Shown: positions 1 to 7,602 of the stretch, piece by piece | Position numbering within the stretch: position 1 is the first letter of the stretch | How the letters are laid out: each line of letters opens with the position of its first letter | Origin: Clostridiales bacterium UBA6330 | GTDB lineage: Bacteria; Bacillota; Clostridia; Oscillospirales; CAG-272 | Direction of reading: 5' to 3' | DNA length: 18,312 nt | NCBI GenBank assembly: GCA_002438075.1 | Contig: DJSQ01000122.1 | Span: 30,223 to 48,534 of the forward strand | Program-made: the position numbers and the translations under genes | Notes under the pieces: generated by a model | Seen by the model: only the letters and a program-made list of their open reading frames with translations | What the model was told of the DNA's origin: nothing | The model's database searches: none

Positions 1-510
1 CGCTTCGGTTTCGGTCGGCTTAGTCATCAGCGTCCATGTATAGGTATGCTCCGTTGTCTTCGGCAGAACAACCTCTACATCCCCGTACTTCTCGGACTTG
101 TAAATCTTCTTCCCGTCCGCCGTGTGCGTCGGGTCAACCGTTTCCTTCACGCTCCAGACCGTGGTATCGGTCAGCTTCGCTACGGCCTCGGTCTTTTCGT
201 CACCGCAAGCGCAAACGCCCTTTGCCGTGCCCGCTTCGGTTTCGGTCGGCTTGGTCGTCAGCGTCCATGTATAGGTATGCTCCGTTGTCTTCGGCAGAAC
301 AACCTCTACATCCCCGTACTTCTCAGACTTGTAAATCTTCTTCCCGTCCGCTGTGTGCGTCGGGTCAACCGTTTCCTTCACGCTCCAGACCGTGGTATCG
401 GTCAGCTTCGCTACAGTCTCGGTCTTTACGTCACCGCAGGCGCAAACGCCCTTTGCCGTGCCCGCTTCGGTTTCGGTCGGCTTGGTCGTCAGCGTCCATG
501 TGTAGCTGTG
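1..510 (-). repeat. Tandem 231-bp direct repeats, about 96% identical
   Basis: Two full units (280-510 and 49-279) and the start of a third (1-48), each 231 bp and in frame. Comparing positions 1-231 with 232-462 I count 8 differences by eye. The array continues beyond the left edge, so total copy number is unknown. Such close identity suggests recent unit duplication or gene conversion and a risk of assembly collapse in short-read data. Confidence 0.92.
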
Positions 511-669
511 CGTATGCGTTGGAGTCGTGTCCGTTGACGTTGGAATATCGGATGATGTCGGAACATCCGTTGACGTTGTACCGTTGTCGCCGATTTCTTT
601 ACATGAAACGGCAAACAGGCACAGAACCAAACAGAGCGCAAACGCAAGCCATATTCTTGCTTTTTTCAT
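1..669 (-). CDS. Lipoprotein built of near-identical 77-residue repeats (3' part outside window)
   Basis: The first 223 residues of an exported protein that stays open to the window edge. The start at 669 has a strong AAGGAG site. A hydrophobic signal (residues 4-22) ends in AVSC23, a relaxed lipobox because the -3 position is Ala. A Thr/Ser/Asp-rich linker (24-53) leads to repeats of exactly 77 residues starting at His54, His131 and His208 (the last cut by the edge). Each unit begins with an H-x-Y-T-W-T-L phrase, contains KPTETEAGTAKGVCACGD with two cysteines in CAC, then DTTVWSVKETVDPTHTADGK and KIYKSEKYGDVEVV. Related HTYTW...C-x-C repeats occur in surface proteins of gut Firmicutes (family impression, not searched). 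The CxC pair could form a disulfide or bind metal. No enzymatic domain is visible in this part. It is probably the last or a late gene of the operon. Confidence 0.88.
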   Translation of the reverse strand, partial: MKKARIWLAFALCLVLCLFAVSCKEIGDNGTTSTDVPTSSDIPTSTDTTPTHTHSYTWTLTTKPTETEAGTAKGVCACGDVKTETVAKLTDTTVWSVKETVDPTHTADGKKIYKSEKYGDVEVVLPKTTEHTYTWTLTTKPTETEAGTAKGVCACGDEKTEAVAKLTDTTVWSVKETVDPTHTADGKKIYKSEKYGDVEVVLPKTTEHTYTWTLMTKPTETEA

Positions 670-677
670 GGCTGTCT

Positions 678-683
678 CTCCTT
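678..683 (-). promoter_or_regulatory. Strong ribosome binding site of the 77-residue-repeat lipoprotein
   Basis: AAGGAG on the coding strand, 8 bases before the ATG at 669, within a 40-base gap. This is the best support for the gene that runs off the left edge. Confidence 0.85.
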
Positions 684-709
684 ATCTTTTTTGATTTTAT
701 TGCAATCCG

Positions 710-3700
710 TCATGCAGCAAACAGAACACCGGTGCCGAAATATCCGTGTGTATCTGTTGGCAACGTTGTGGATGTACAAACAAGTTGGGTCGCATAGCGG
801 ACATCCCGAATACGGAATTCGAATGTCACACCATTGATCACAATCGTGATCTCATCTCCCCGAACGGTGTAGGTACCGATCCCGCAGAACGCATCGGGTG
901 TATAGGTATCGTCCAAGCACCGCTCATCTCCGCTGTCATGCGACTCGGAGGAGGATAAAATTTTAACCTGTCCCGCATCAAAATACAGGGTTGTGGTCGC
1001 CTCGTACATTGCATCTCCGCAAATAAACGAGTAGGTTCCCGCGTAGGTCTTACCGGATATCAGCGATTGATTGTCTCCACGCCACAGCACCGTTGCCGTT
1101 CCGCTTGCGCGGTCGGTTTTGCAGACAAACAACGTCTCCTTGCCGTTCGGCAGTAATGTAACGCTTCCGTCGCTGTTGACACGATAGGTGAGCGGTAAAA
1201 CCGTTCCGTCCGTGTTGCGCGTCAGCGAGCCGACACCGAAACCATCCAAAATCAGTTTGGCATTCAGAGCTTCAACCGCAAAGGTGCCGCGGCAGGCATC
1301 CGACAGCACAATGCCGCCGTTGGTTTTGCCCCATTCCACCACGCGCAGACAAGCAACCTCTTCCTCACCGCTTTTCAGCAGTAGCGTTACGCCGTTCGCC
1401 AACATATCGGTTCCGTCAAGCAATTCCGCCGTCACCAGTCGACCGATGCCGCCCGCCGACTCCGAGAAGAAGAACAGCAGAGTTTCGTCATCCGGTCTGA
1501 CGTAACGCAAATACCCGTCACTGCTTGCCGCAGCATTGCTCAGCGATGCAGTAAACACCTCACTGCCGCTTACCGCACCGGAGGTTTGCACCGCAACCGT
1601 TCCGCTTGCGAGCAGCTTTGCCGACATGGTAACAACTCCACCCTCATTGCTGAGCAGACGGACATAGAAGCCGCCTTCCCGAAATTCGGCGAATCCCGTG
1701 TACACTACACCGTTTACGGTATAGGTCACTCTGCCGAATTCATCCAGCTTCAAGGTGTTTTTCGGGTCAACCAGCCCCGCACCATAGTTGCGGACCAATG
1801 CGGTAGCCTCCCCCGTCAGCTTGCAGGGAATCAGCACCGCATAGTACGCTGTTACATTCTCCCCGCCCACCTTCACGGTCACCGTGAACTGACAGAATGC
1901 CGCATTACGCGAACCGAAATACAAAGAGGTCACATTCATGCATGCCTTTTTCGCCTCAACAGACAGCTCTCCATCCCGCGTCACAATGCGCACAAGCTCA
2001 TAAAGCTGTGCCTGTCCGCTCATCTGGGAGGAATCACATATCGTATAGGTGGGAATCTCCACCAGCGCGCCATCCGTAATCACGGTATTGACAAAGGCTT
2101 TTCCGTCAAGGTCCATCCCTGTAAAGCGTCGGACCGTCAGCAGATTCAGGAATGGCGCAACCGTAAAGGTTGCTTCGGTTCCGTAGGCAAAGCTACTGTC
2201 GGTTTTGCGATAGGTCAGCTTCAATTCGCTGTTCCGCACCGTATACGCAAACGAGGTCGGCTTGTAATCCTTAGCGGAAAAAGCCATCAGCCCCGTTCCG
2301 TAGCCATCAAGGAACAGCGTCATATCCCCGCAGACATACAATCCGTAATACAGATCCCGCTCAACAACCTCGAACGTATTCGCCTCGGTGTTCAGACGAA
2401 ACAGGTAGGAAAACATGGGCATTTCTGCGGTTTCGGTCATATTGTACAGGAACAGTGTTCCCGTCGCATAATCCGCAACACCGTTGGTCAGCCCCTTTGC
2501 ACGAAGTCCCGAGAAAATCCGAACGCCGTCAATATAGAGTGTAAACTGTTCCTCAGAGCCTGCACGGAGCGTTGCCGATTTTCCGTCCACCGTGCCCGTA
2601 AAGCTGCAATTTGCCCACAGCGGAGTTTCATCTGCATCATAGGGACGGGCAATCGTTTTGTTTGTCATACGGAATCCGACGGTCTCGCCGTCCATTCGGA
2701 ATACACCGACGGCATCCGTCTGCGCCACAAACGAGGCATCCAGATCGGTTTCCCCCCACCTGACATCATACACCGTATCCGCAGAATTCTTGGACACCAG
2801 ACGGATATAGAGTGCATACCACAATTCCCGCGTTGCATCCTGTTTGGAGCGAATTCGGATCAAATCATAGCTATACCCCGAATTTGTGTTTTGCAAAACG
2901 TGTGAGCTCAGACTGTTTACGGTCAGATTTCCCGTAATTTCCCACTGATCCTCATGGAAATAAACCATCGGACGCTTGGAATTGGTAAAGGTCATTTTCA
3001 GGGAATTGTCGGGGTTCAAGATCACGATGCCGTCCGCAAAGTAAATGTCGTAGAGCTGTGAACCGACCTTTGCTGTCATACGTTCGGTGCCAAAGCCACC
3101 GAGAATAACGCCCTCGGTCCGATCCACACGAAGGGTTCCGTCCTCGCGGATGATCAGGTCATCCAGCTGTCTGGACGGTGTACCCGCGATCACATAGCCC
3201 TCCTCATCCTCGTCGTCCGCCTCGGTAATGTTGCGGAGCGCCGTATGATAGGTTCCGAGCATCGAACGGTCCAAAACCGCGACCGTTGCGCTGGCCTCGA
3301 CATCGCGGTAGCACAGGGTGATTCGATAAATCCCCGGGGTACTCAGGTCAATTGTTCCCGACAGCATCCCATATGTTACCGTCACATTCTTTCCGCCTTC
3401 TGTTACCGTAAACAGCGTACTCGGACTGAGGGTGCCGCCCGCAAACACGGCTGTATCATGCGCCGTTACCGTAATATCCGATTCCACCCGCAGGAGATAG
3501 GAAACAATAACAGGCTCTGCATCGCGTCCGTTGACGTAAACCGCAATTTCCACGCGCTGTTGCGCGGAACCGGCGAAATCAATCGCCCCCGAAAGCAACC
3601 TTGCATAGCAGGAGATCGCATCCAATTCCACACTCGGGTCATCGGTCAAGGTCTGTCTCAGACCGTTGATCAGAACAATCAGATTGGAGAACGGGTCATA

Positions 3701-5140
3701 GGAGGCAGTCCTCTTCGGAAGCACAACCACATCCGCCCTCACATTTACCGAATAAGTGTTCTCCACGACACGGTAGTAAATCGTTGCGGTATAGGTCTGA
3801 TAGTTCGGTCCGCTGAACGACACCTTGCCGTCATTGTAACGGACCGTCAGGGTCGCCTTATAAAGTCCTGCTGTTTCAAAATCCACCTCGGAGAGGTCAA
3901 GCATAGAATGCGGGAAGTCGCGGAAACGGATTCCGTTGACAAGCAGAATGAAATCGTCCGCAAACTGATAGGTGTCGGGGTTCGTACCACGCCGCACCGT
4001 TACAGTGTCGGCTTTTGCAAAGCGGATGACCACACCGCGCTTTACCGTTACAATTGCCGTGGCAGTCTTCTCGATACCCGCCGCACGATAAGTCAGGGTG
4101 ATGATGTTCTCCCCCTCCATCGTGTAGTCCACACTGCCCGAAATCATGTCCTGTGTGACAGAAATATTCTGTCCGTCTCGCTGAATGGTAAAGAGCGTGG
4201 TCAGGTCAATCGGCTCTGCATTCGGATAGGTCTCAACATCGGTTGCACGAATGAGAATATCATCCGCGGCACTCACCGTGATCGGAATTTCCGCAGTGTA
4301 GGTCTGCTTTTCGGTACTGTATCGAATTCCGATCGTATAAATCCGACCGACCTGCGGCTCAGACGGAACCTCACCCGTCAGCATATCGGCGGTTACGGGA
4401 ATTTGTGCACCGTCAATGAATACCGTAAACAGCCCCGTAGGGTCTAACGTCCGCAGCTCCTCCGCCGTCAGGGACAAGCTACGGTAGGCGGGGATGATTT
4501 CCACAATCCGATTATCCACCACATGGATTTTCAGTGTTTCGGAACGATTGCCGTTTGTTACCGTATAGGTATATTCCCCGATCTCCGCGCGAAAATCGGT
4601 TTGCACCATGTCGGAGGTGATTGCGATAATCTCTCCATCGCGCTTGGCTTCAAACAGCGTGTTGAAGTCATAGGTCTTTGCCGTTTCCTCGGTCAGAGAA
4701 ATTTCCTTTTGCAGGAGCGTCAGAAGATAATTGGTCTTGGTAACACTGATTTTCGCAGTCGCCTGATGGGTCAGATAGGTACAAATCACCTCATAGGACC
4801 CCGGCTCGGCTTTGACCAGTGAATGATCCAACCATTCCTCGCGGATTGGCACTTCCTCTCCGTTTACGGTGAGCGTAAAGCAGGAGGCGAAATCAAAGTC
4901 CGCAACCTCACGGTCCTTAAGGAAAAAGACCGATTGCTTCACGCTGAGGGAGACAACGGTTGTCGGCTTCGGCTCCGGAGACGGTTTATCCGTCTCCGTT
5001 TCCGTCCCTGCCGTTTCGGTTTTCGGATCGCGCACAGTCGCTGTTCCATCATCGCTCCCTGCGGGGATGCTTTTACACCCCGCAAGGACTGACGCCAGAA
5101 GCAATGCCGTCAGCGCAATCAGATAAAGATATTTCTTCAT
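710..5140 (-). CDS. Large lipoprotein with seven Ig-like modules and a repeated C-terminal half
   Basis: A 1476-residue exported lipoprotein; I do not recognise a named family. Canonical lipobox L19-A-G-C22, then a Thr/Glu/Pro-rich linker to about residue 60. Seven successive beta modules of about 70-92 residues cover 63-623, with a recurring phrase of the type LFTxxxDGxxIxVTxDMxxG (clear near 162-180, 237-256, 316-335 and 576-595) followed by GxYxxxxTY. They resemble bacterial Ig-like/cadherin-like surface domains. The C-terminal half (624-1476) has no catalytic motif I can see, but repeats an LxLDGFG-type phrase at 678-684, 942-948, 1130-1136 and 1296-1302, some copies preceded by a GTY/GTF phrase. 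Only 22 bases separate it from the upstream stop, and the SD is weak (ACGGAC), so it may depend on read-through ribosomes. Likely a surface binding or structural protein; enzyme activity cannot be excluded. Confidence 0.9.
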   Translation of the reverse strand: MKKYLYLIALTALLLASVLAGCKSIPAGSDDGTATVRDPKTETAGTETETDKPSPEPKPTTVVSLSVKQSVFFLKDREVADFDFASCFTLTVNGEEVPIREEWLDHSLVKAEPGSYEVICTYLTHQATAKISVTKTNYLLTLLQKEISLTEETAKTYDFNTLFEAKRDGEIIAITSDMVQTDFRAEIGEYTYTVTNGNRSETLKIHVVDNRIVEIIPAYRSLSLTAEELRTLDPTGLFTVFIDGAQIPVTADMLTGEVPSEPQVGRIYTIGIRYSTEKQTYTAEIPITVSAADDILIRATDVETYPNAEPIDLTTLFTIQRDGQNISVTQDMISGSVDYTMEGENIITLTYRAAGIEKTATAIVTVKRGVVIRFAKADTVTVRRGTNPDTYQFADDFILLVNGIRFRDFPHSMLDLSEVDFETAGLYKATLTVRYNDGKVSFSGPNYQTYTATIYYRVVENTYSVNVRADVVVLPKRTASYDPFSNLIVLINGLRQTLTDDPSVELDAISCYARLLSGAIDFAGSAQQRVEIAVYVNGRDAEPVIVSYLLRVESDITVTAHDTAVFAGGTLSPSTLFTVTEGGKNVTVTYGMLSGTIDLSTPGIYRITLCYRDVEASATVAVLDRSMLGTYHTALRNITEADDEDEEGYVIAGTPSRQLDDLIIREDGTLRVDRTEGVILGGFGTERMTAKVGSQLYDIYFADGIVILNPDNSLKMTFTNSKRPMVYFHEDQWEITGNLTVNSLSSHVLQNTNSGYSYDLIRIRSKQDATRELWYALYIRLVSKNSADTVYDVRWGETDLDASFVAQTDAVGVFRMDGETVGFRMTNKTIARPYDADETPLWANCSFTGTVDGKSATLRAGSEEQFTLYIDGVRIFSGLRAKGLTNGVADYATGTLFLYNMTETAEMPMFSYLFRLNTEANTFEVVERDLYYGLYVCGDMTLFLDGYGTGLMAFSAKDYKPTSFAYTVRNSELKLTYRKTDSSFAYGTEATFTVAPFLNLLTVRRFTGMDLDGKAFVNTVITDGALVEIPTYTICDSSQMSGQAQLYELVRIVTRDGELSVEAKKACMNVTSLYFGSRNAAFCQFTVTVKVGGENVTAYYAVLIPCKLTGEATALVRNYGAGLVDPKNTLKLDEFGRVTYTVNGVVYTGFAEFREGGFYVRLLSNEGGVVTMSAKLLASGTVAVQTSGAVSGSEVFTASLSNAAASSDGYLRYVRPDDETLLFFFSESAGGIGRLVTAELLDGTDMLANGVTLLLKSGEEEVACLRVVEWGKTNGGIVLSDACRGTFAVEALNAKLILDGFGVGSLTRNTDGTVLPLTYRVNSDGSVTLLPNGKETLFVCKTDRASGTATVLWRGDNQSLISGKTYAGTYSFICGDAMYEATTTLYFDAGQVKILSSSESHDSGDERCLDDTYTPDAFCGIGTYTVRGDEITIVINGVTFEFRIRDVRYATQLVCTSTTLPTDTHGYFGTGVLFAA
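3272..4954 (-). repeat. Seven tandem Ig-like modules in the 1476-residue lipoprotein
   Basis: Approximate module borders in residues: 63-134, 136-208, 211-289, 295-367, 370-459, 462-553 and 555-623. Modules 2, 3, 4 and 7 share the clearest signature (leucine-phenylalanine, then a DG or GG turn, then VTxxM). Modules 5 and 6 are longer and diverged, keeping the LVNGIR or LINGLR hairpin instead. Borders are estimated by eye. Protein-level repetition is clear but the DNA is not near-identical, so the array is not recent. Confidence 0.7.
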
Positions 5141-5162
5141 AGCAATGTCCGTATATGCGGAA

Positions 5163-7568
5163 TCACTTCTTCAGCGACCAATCGCCGACTTTGTAGAAGT
5201 AAATCCAGAAATAGCTTGTGAAATTGTTCTCCACAACAATCTGTACGCCGCTGTCGTTGGTATAGGTCACATAGCGATTCGATCTTCCGGTCTCACCGCC
5301 CGTGGTATCGGTATTCGCCGCAGAGACCTTGAAGCCGATCGCCTTCAGCGCCTCGGTAAGCTGTGCGATAATCTCATCGTAGTTCGTAATCTTCCGATTC
5401 TCATCATACTGATCGCTCGTTGTGGTGATTGACAGGTAATCCTTGTAGATCACGTCGCCGCTTTCCGCAGTCTCTTCCTTCCAGTTGAAGAACGGACCGT
5501 TCAGATTATCCCCGAAGATTCCCATCAACAGCTCGGGGGTCGGCAGGGTTGCGGCAATCTCCGCACCGTAAATCGCTTCAAAAACAGTCGATGCCTTTGC
5601 CGCTACATCACCATCCAGCGTGGAGTGATTCGGGTGATAGTATTTCACATCGTACTGATTCCAGAGATTCTTGATCTCTCTTTGGACATACCCTTCAAAC
5701 GCATCCTCATACAGCTTGGTCGTTCCAAAATTTTCATAGGTTGTCGTGCAGTAGCCGATATAGTTATCGCTGATATTATACGGGAATACCGTGGAAACAA
5801 TGTTGCCGTCCGCATCCACCACGATCCGCAGATCACGCTCAATGGAGGCATACGCCGAGCTTGCATAGCTGTATGCCGACATTTCCAGCGTCACATCGCG
5901 GGTAATGGCAGTCTCGCGCAGCTTGAAGGTATAACGCTTTACACCGTTCTTGGTGGTCTCATCGGACAACTCAAAAATGTTCTCGGAGAAGTCGAACTTC
6001 GGCATTTTGTCAAAGATGTTTCCCTTGACGACCTTGGTACCGTAAAGATTTCCGTCCTTATTGCTTGCAAAAATATCGTAAGTGCCGTTTCCGTTATCCT
6101 TATAGCCCGAATAGGTGGTATTGTAGTCCTTGCCGTCCAGTGACGAGGTATACTTCATGGTATTTGCAATTACGATTTTATCCGCAGTCACAAAGCCGAT
6201 GCTTCCGACCGTTCCGCTTGTCGACGTATAGTTCTTATATTTGCCCGTCGCCATCGCCGACAGCTTTCCGCTTCTTGCATTCAGCGACTCCAGCGTGTAG
6301 TCGTCATCACTTGCGGATACCGAACGGGTTGTTACATCCACCACGCGATAGGTATAGTTCCGTGCCGTCTGCATTTTTTCAATGGCAGCCTTGAGAAGGT
6401 CCGCGTGCTCGGGAGCCTCAAACGGCGTGGGATCGGAAACGGTCGTGCTGCCGACTTCCGAGAAGGTAAAGGTCATCATCGTGTAGGAAGCCTGCTCGAC
6501 ATTGCCATCGTTGTCGGTTACGGTCTCCTTGATGGTTTCCGCAACCATTCTGGTGATCTTGCCGTTCTGTACATCAAAATAGAAGTTTGCGATGGTATCG
6601 CCGCTGTCCAGCATCGGAGTCAGACAGAATGCGAAGTAGGTCATCAGATAAGCATCCTCTTCGTTTTCCAGATCGACATTGTAGACATAGCGCTCATGCT
6701 CCACATCGTAGCTGAACTTTTCGATGTTCAGGTTTGCAAAATGGTTCCACAGGTGCTGGGTTTCCCACAGGGAAGGAATGCTCATATAATCCTTGACCTG
6801 CTTTGCAACTGCGGTATTGTTCTTGCCGATGTACATCTCCTCAATTGCAGTGCCGACATTGCCGTAGTAGTCCTTCAGTCCCGTGGTGGTTCCGCGGCGG
6901 TAGAGCGTGGTAACTGCGGTATCCGCGTGTCCCTCTGCATACCATGTACCCTTCCATCTGCCGTCCTCCATCTCCACAAGCGTTTCATAGTGATGCTCGC
7001 TGTTATTGGCAGGCTGGTTGTAATCATTATAGTAGTCGGTCACATAGCCCTTTACGGTAATGCTTGCATTGCCAAGCGCCTCAAGCATCTCGGAGGTCAG
7101 GTCGCCGACTCTGCCTTCCACCGTTTCCGCACGGACAATCAGTGTTTTCTTGCCGCTCTTGGTCGGGTCCGCCTTAGAGGTGGCTGTGACCGTGACCAGC
7201 TTATCAACCGTGAACGAAACGGTCTTGTCGATGGAAACAACACCATCCTCCGTCACCTTCAGGCAGGGGTCGGAGGTCGACCATGTAACCGCCGTATTGT
7301 CGGTGTTGGAGACCGCCGCCGTCATCTGAACGGTTTCGTCTCCCTTGATTTCCGATTTGGTTCCGGATACCACCACCGTGATAACCCCGGGCGCATCCGG
7401 TTCATCCGTATCGGTTGTGGGCGCTTCCGTTGTTGTGTCGTTCTTTCCACCCGTCGTATCCTTACTGCTGTCACCCGTGTTGATTGCGGCGCAGGATGCC
7501 AATGTCGCAAGAAGCATTACGACAACCAGCACCCATGTTACCGCTTTGGTCAAAGCTGTTTTCTTCAT
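5163..7568 (-). CDS. Lipoprotein with Big_2-like domain, paralogue of the preceding gene
   Basis: An 801-residue exported lipoprotein. The signal peptide ends at lipobox L23-A-S-C26, followed by a Thr/Asp/Gly-rich linker (27-60). Big_2-like domain about 62-147 (VSGTKSEIKGDETVQMTAAV, then VTWSTSDP). The remainder follows the same order as the upstream lipoprotein: LTSEMLEALG (157-166), GTWYAEG (207-213), LWNHFANLNIEKF (273-285) with RYVYNVD, AAIEKMQTARNYT (394-406), PKFDFSENIFEL (523-534), YGAEIAATLP (667-676) and IGFKV (744-748), ending in an aromatic FTSYFWIYFYK stretch. It lacks the Fn3-like domain of its neighbour. The gene starts 34 bases after the preceding stop and belongs to the same transcript. 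Function is not recognisable; the tandem position suggests a duplication followed by strong divergence. The start at 7568 rests on the lipobox spacing and SD. Confidence 0.9.
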   Translation of the reverse strand: MKKTALTKAVTWVLVVVMLLATLASCAAINTGDSSKDTTGGKNDTTTEAPTTDTDEPDAPGVITVVVSGTKSEIKGDETVQMTAAVSNTDNTAVTWSTSDPCLKVTEDGVVSIDKTVSFTVDKLVTVTATSKADPTKSGKKTLIVRAETVEGRVGDLTSEMLEALGNASITVKGYVTDYYNDYNQPANNSEHHYETLVEMEDGRWKGTWYAEGHADTAVTTLYRRGTTTGLKDYYGNVGTAIEEMYIGKNNTAVAKQVKDYMSIPSLWETQHLWNHFANLNIEKFSYDVEHERYVYNVDLENEEDAYLMTYFAFCLTPMLDSGDTIANFYFDVQNGKITRMVAETIKETVTDNDGNVEQASYTMMTFTFSEVGSTTVSDPTPFEAPEHADLLKAAIEKMQTARNYTYRVVDVTTRSVSASDDDYTLESLNARSGKLSAMATGKYKNYTSTSGTVGSIGFVTADKIVIANTMKYTSSLDGKDYNTTYSGYKDNGNGTYDIFASNKDGNLYGTKVVKGNIFDKMPKFDFSENIFELSDETTKNGVKRYTFKLRETAITRDVTLEMSAYSYASSAYASIERDLRIVVDADGNIVSTVFPYNISDNYIGYCTTTYENFGTTKLYEDAFEGYVQREIKNLWNQYDVKYYHPNHSTLDGDVAAKASTVFEAIYGAEIAATLPTPELLMGIFGDNLNGPFFNWKEETAESGDVIYKDYLSITTTSDQYDENRKITNYDEIIAQLTEALKAIGFKVSAANTDTTGGETGRSNRYVTYTNDSGVQIVVENNFTSYFWIYFYKVGDWSLKK

Positions 7569-7575
7569 GTATTTT

Positions 7576-7583
7576 ACCTCTCT
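7576..7583 (-). promoter_or_regulatory. Ribosome binding site that decides the start of the 801-residue lipoprotein
   Basis: AGAGAGGT on the coding strand, with the core GG 8 bases before the ATG at 7568. A longer in-frame start at 7640 would place 24 hydrophilic residues ahead of the lipoprotein signal and overlap the preceding gene, so 7568 is preferred. Confidence 0.75.
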
Positions 7584-7602
7584 GTTTTGAAAATTGGTTG
7601 GA

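Noticed and set aside
1..510. CRISPR-like array
   Set aside because: The repeats are 231 bp, contiguous without spacers and in frame within a coding sequence.
36..797. Plus-strand open frames with internal repeats (36-797 and 46-537)
   Set aside because: The repetition is only the complement of the 231-bp repeats of the minus-strand lipoprotein, which has a strong SD, signal peptide and lipobox.
1586..2905. Long plus-strand open frame (439 codons) opposite the 1476-residue lipoprotein
   Set aside because: It lies antisense to a gene with a lipobox, Ig modules and continuous domain structure. Its translation is rich in Arg/His/Cys/Ile with no recognisable domain, typical of an antisense shadow.
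3245..4447. Plus-strand open frame of 400 codons
   Set aside because: It is antisense to the Ig-like modules, whose repeats are clearly coding on the minus strand. Its composition is unlike any protein family.
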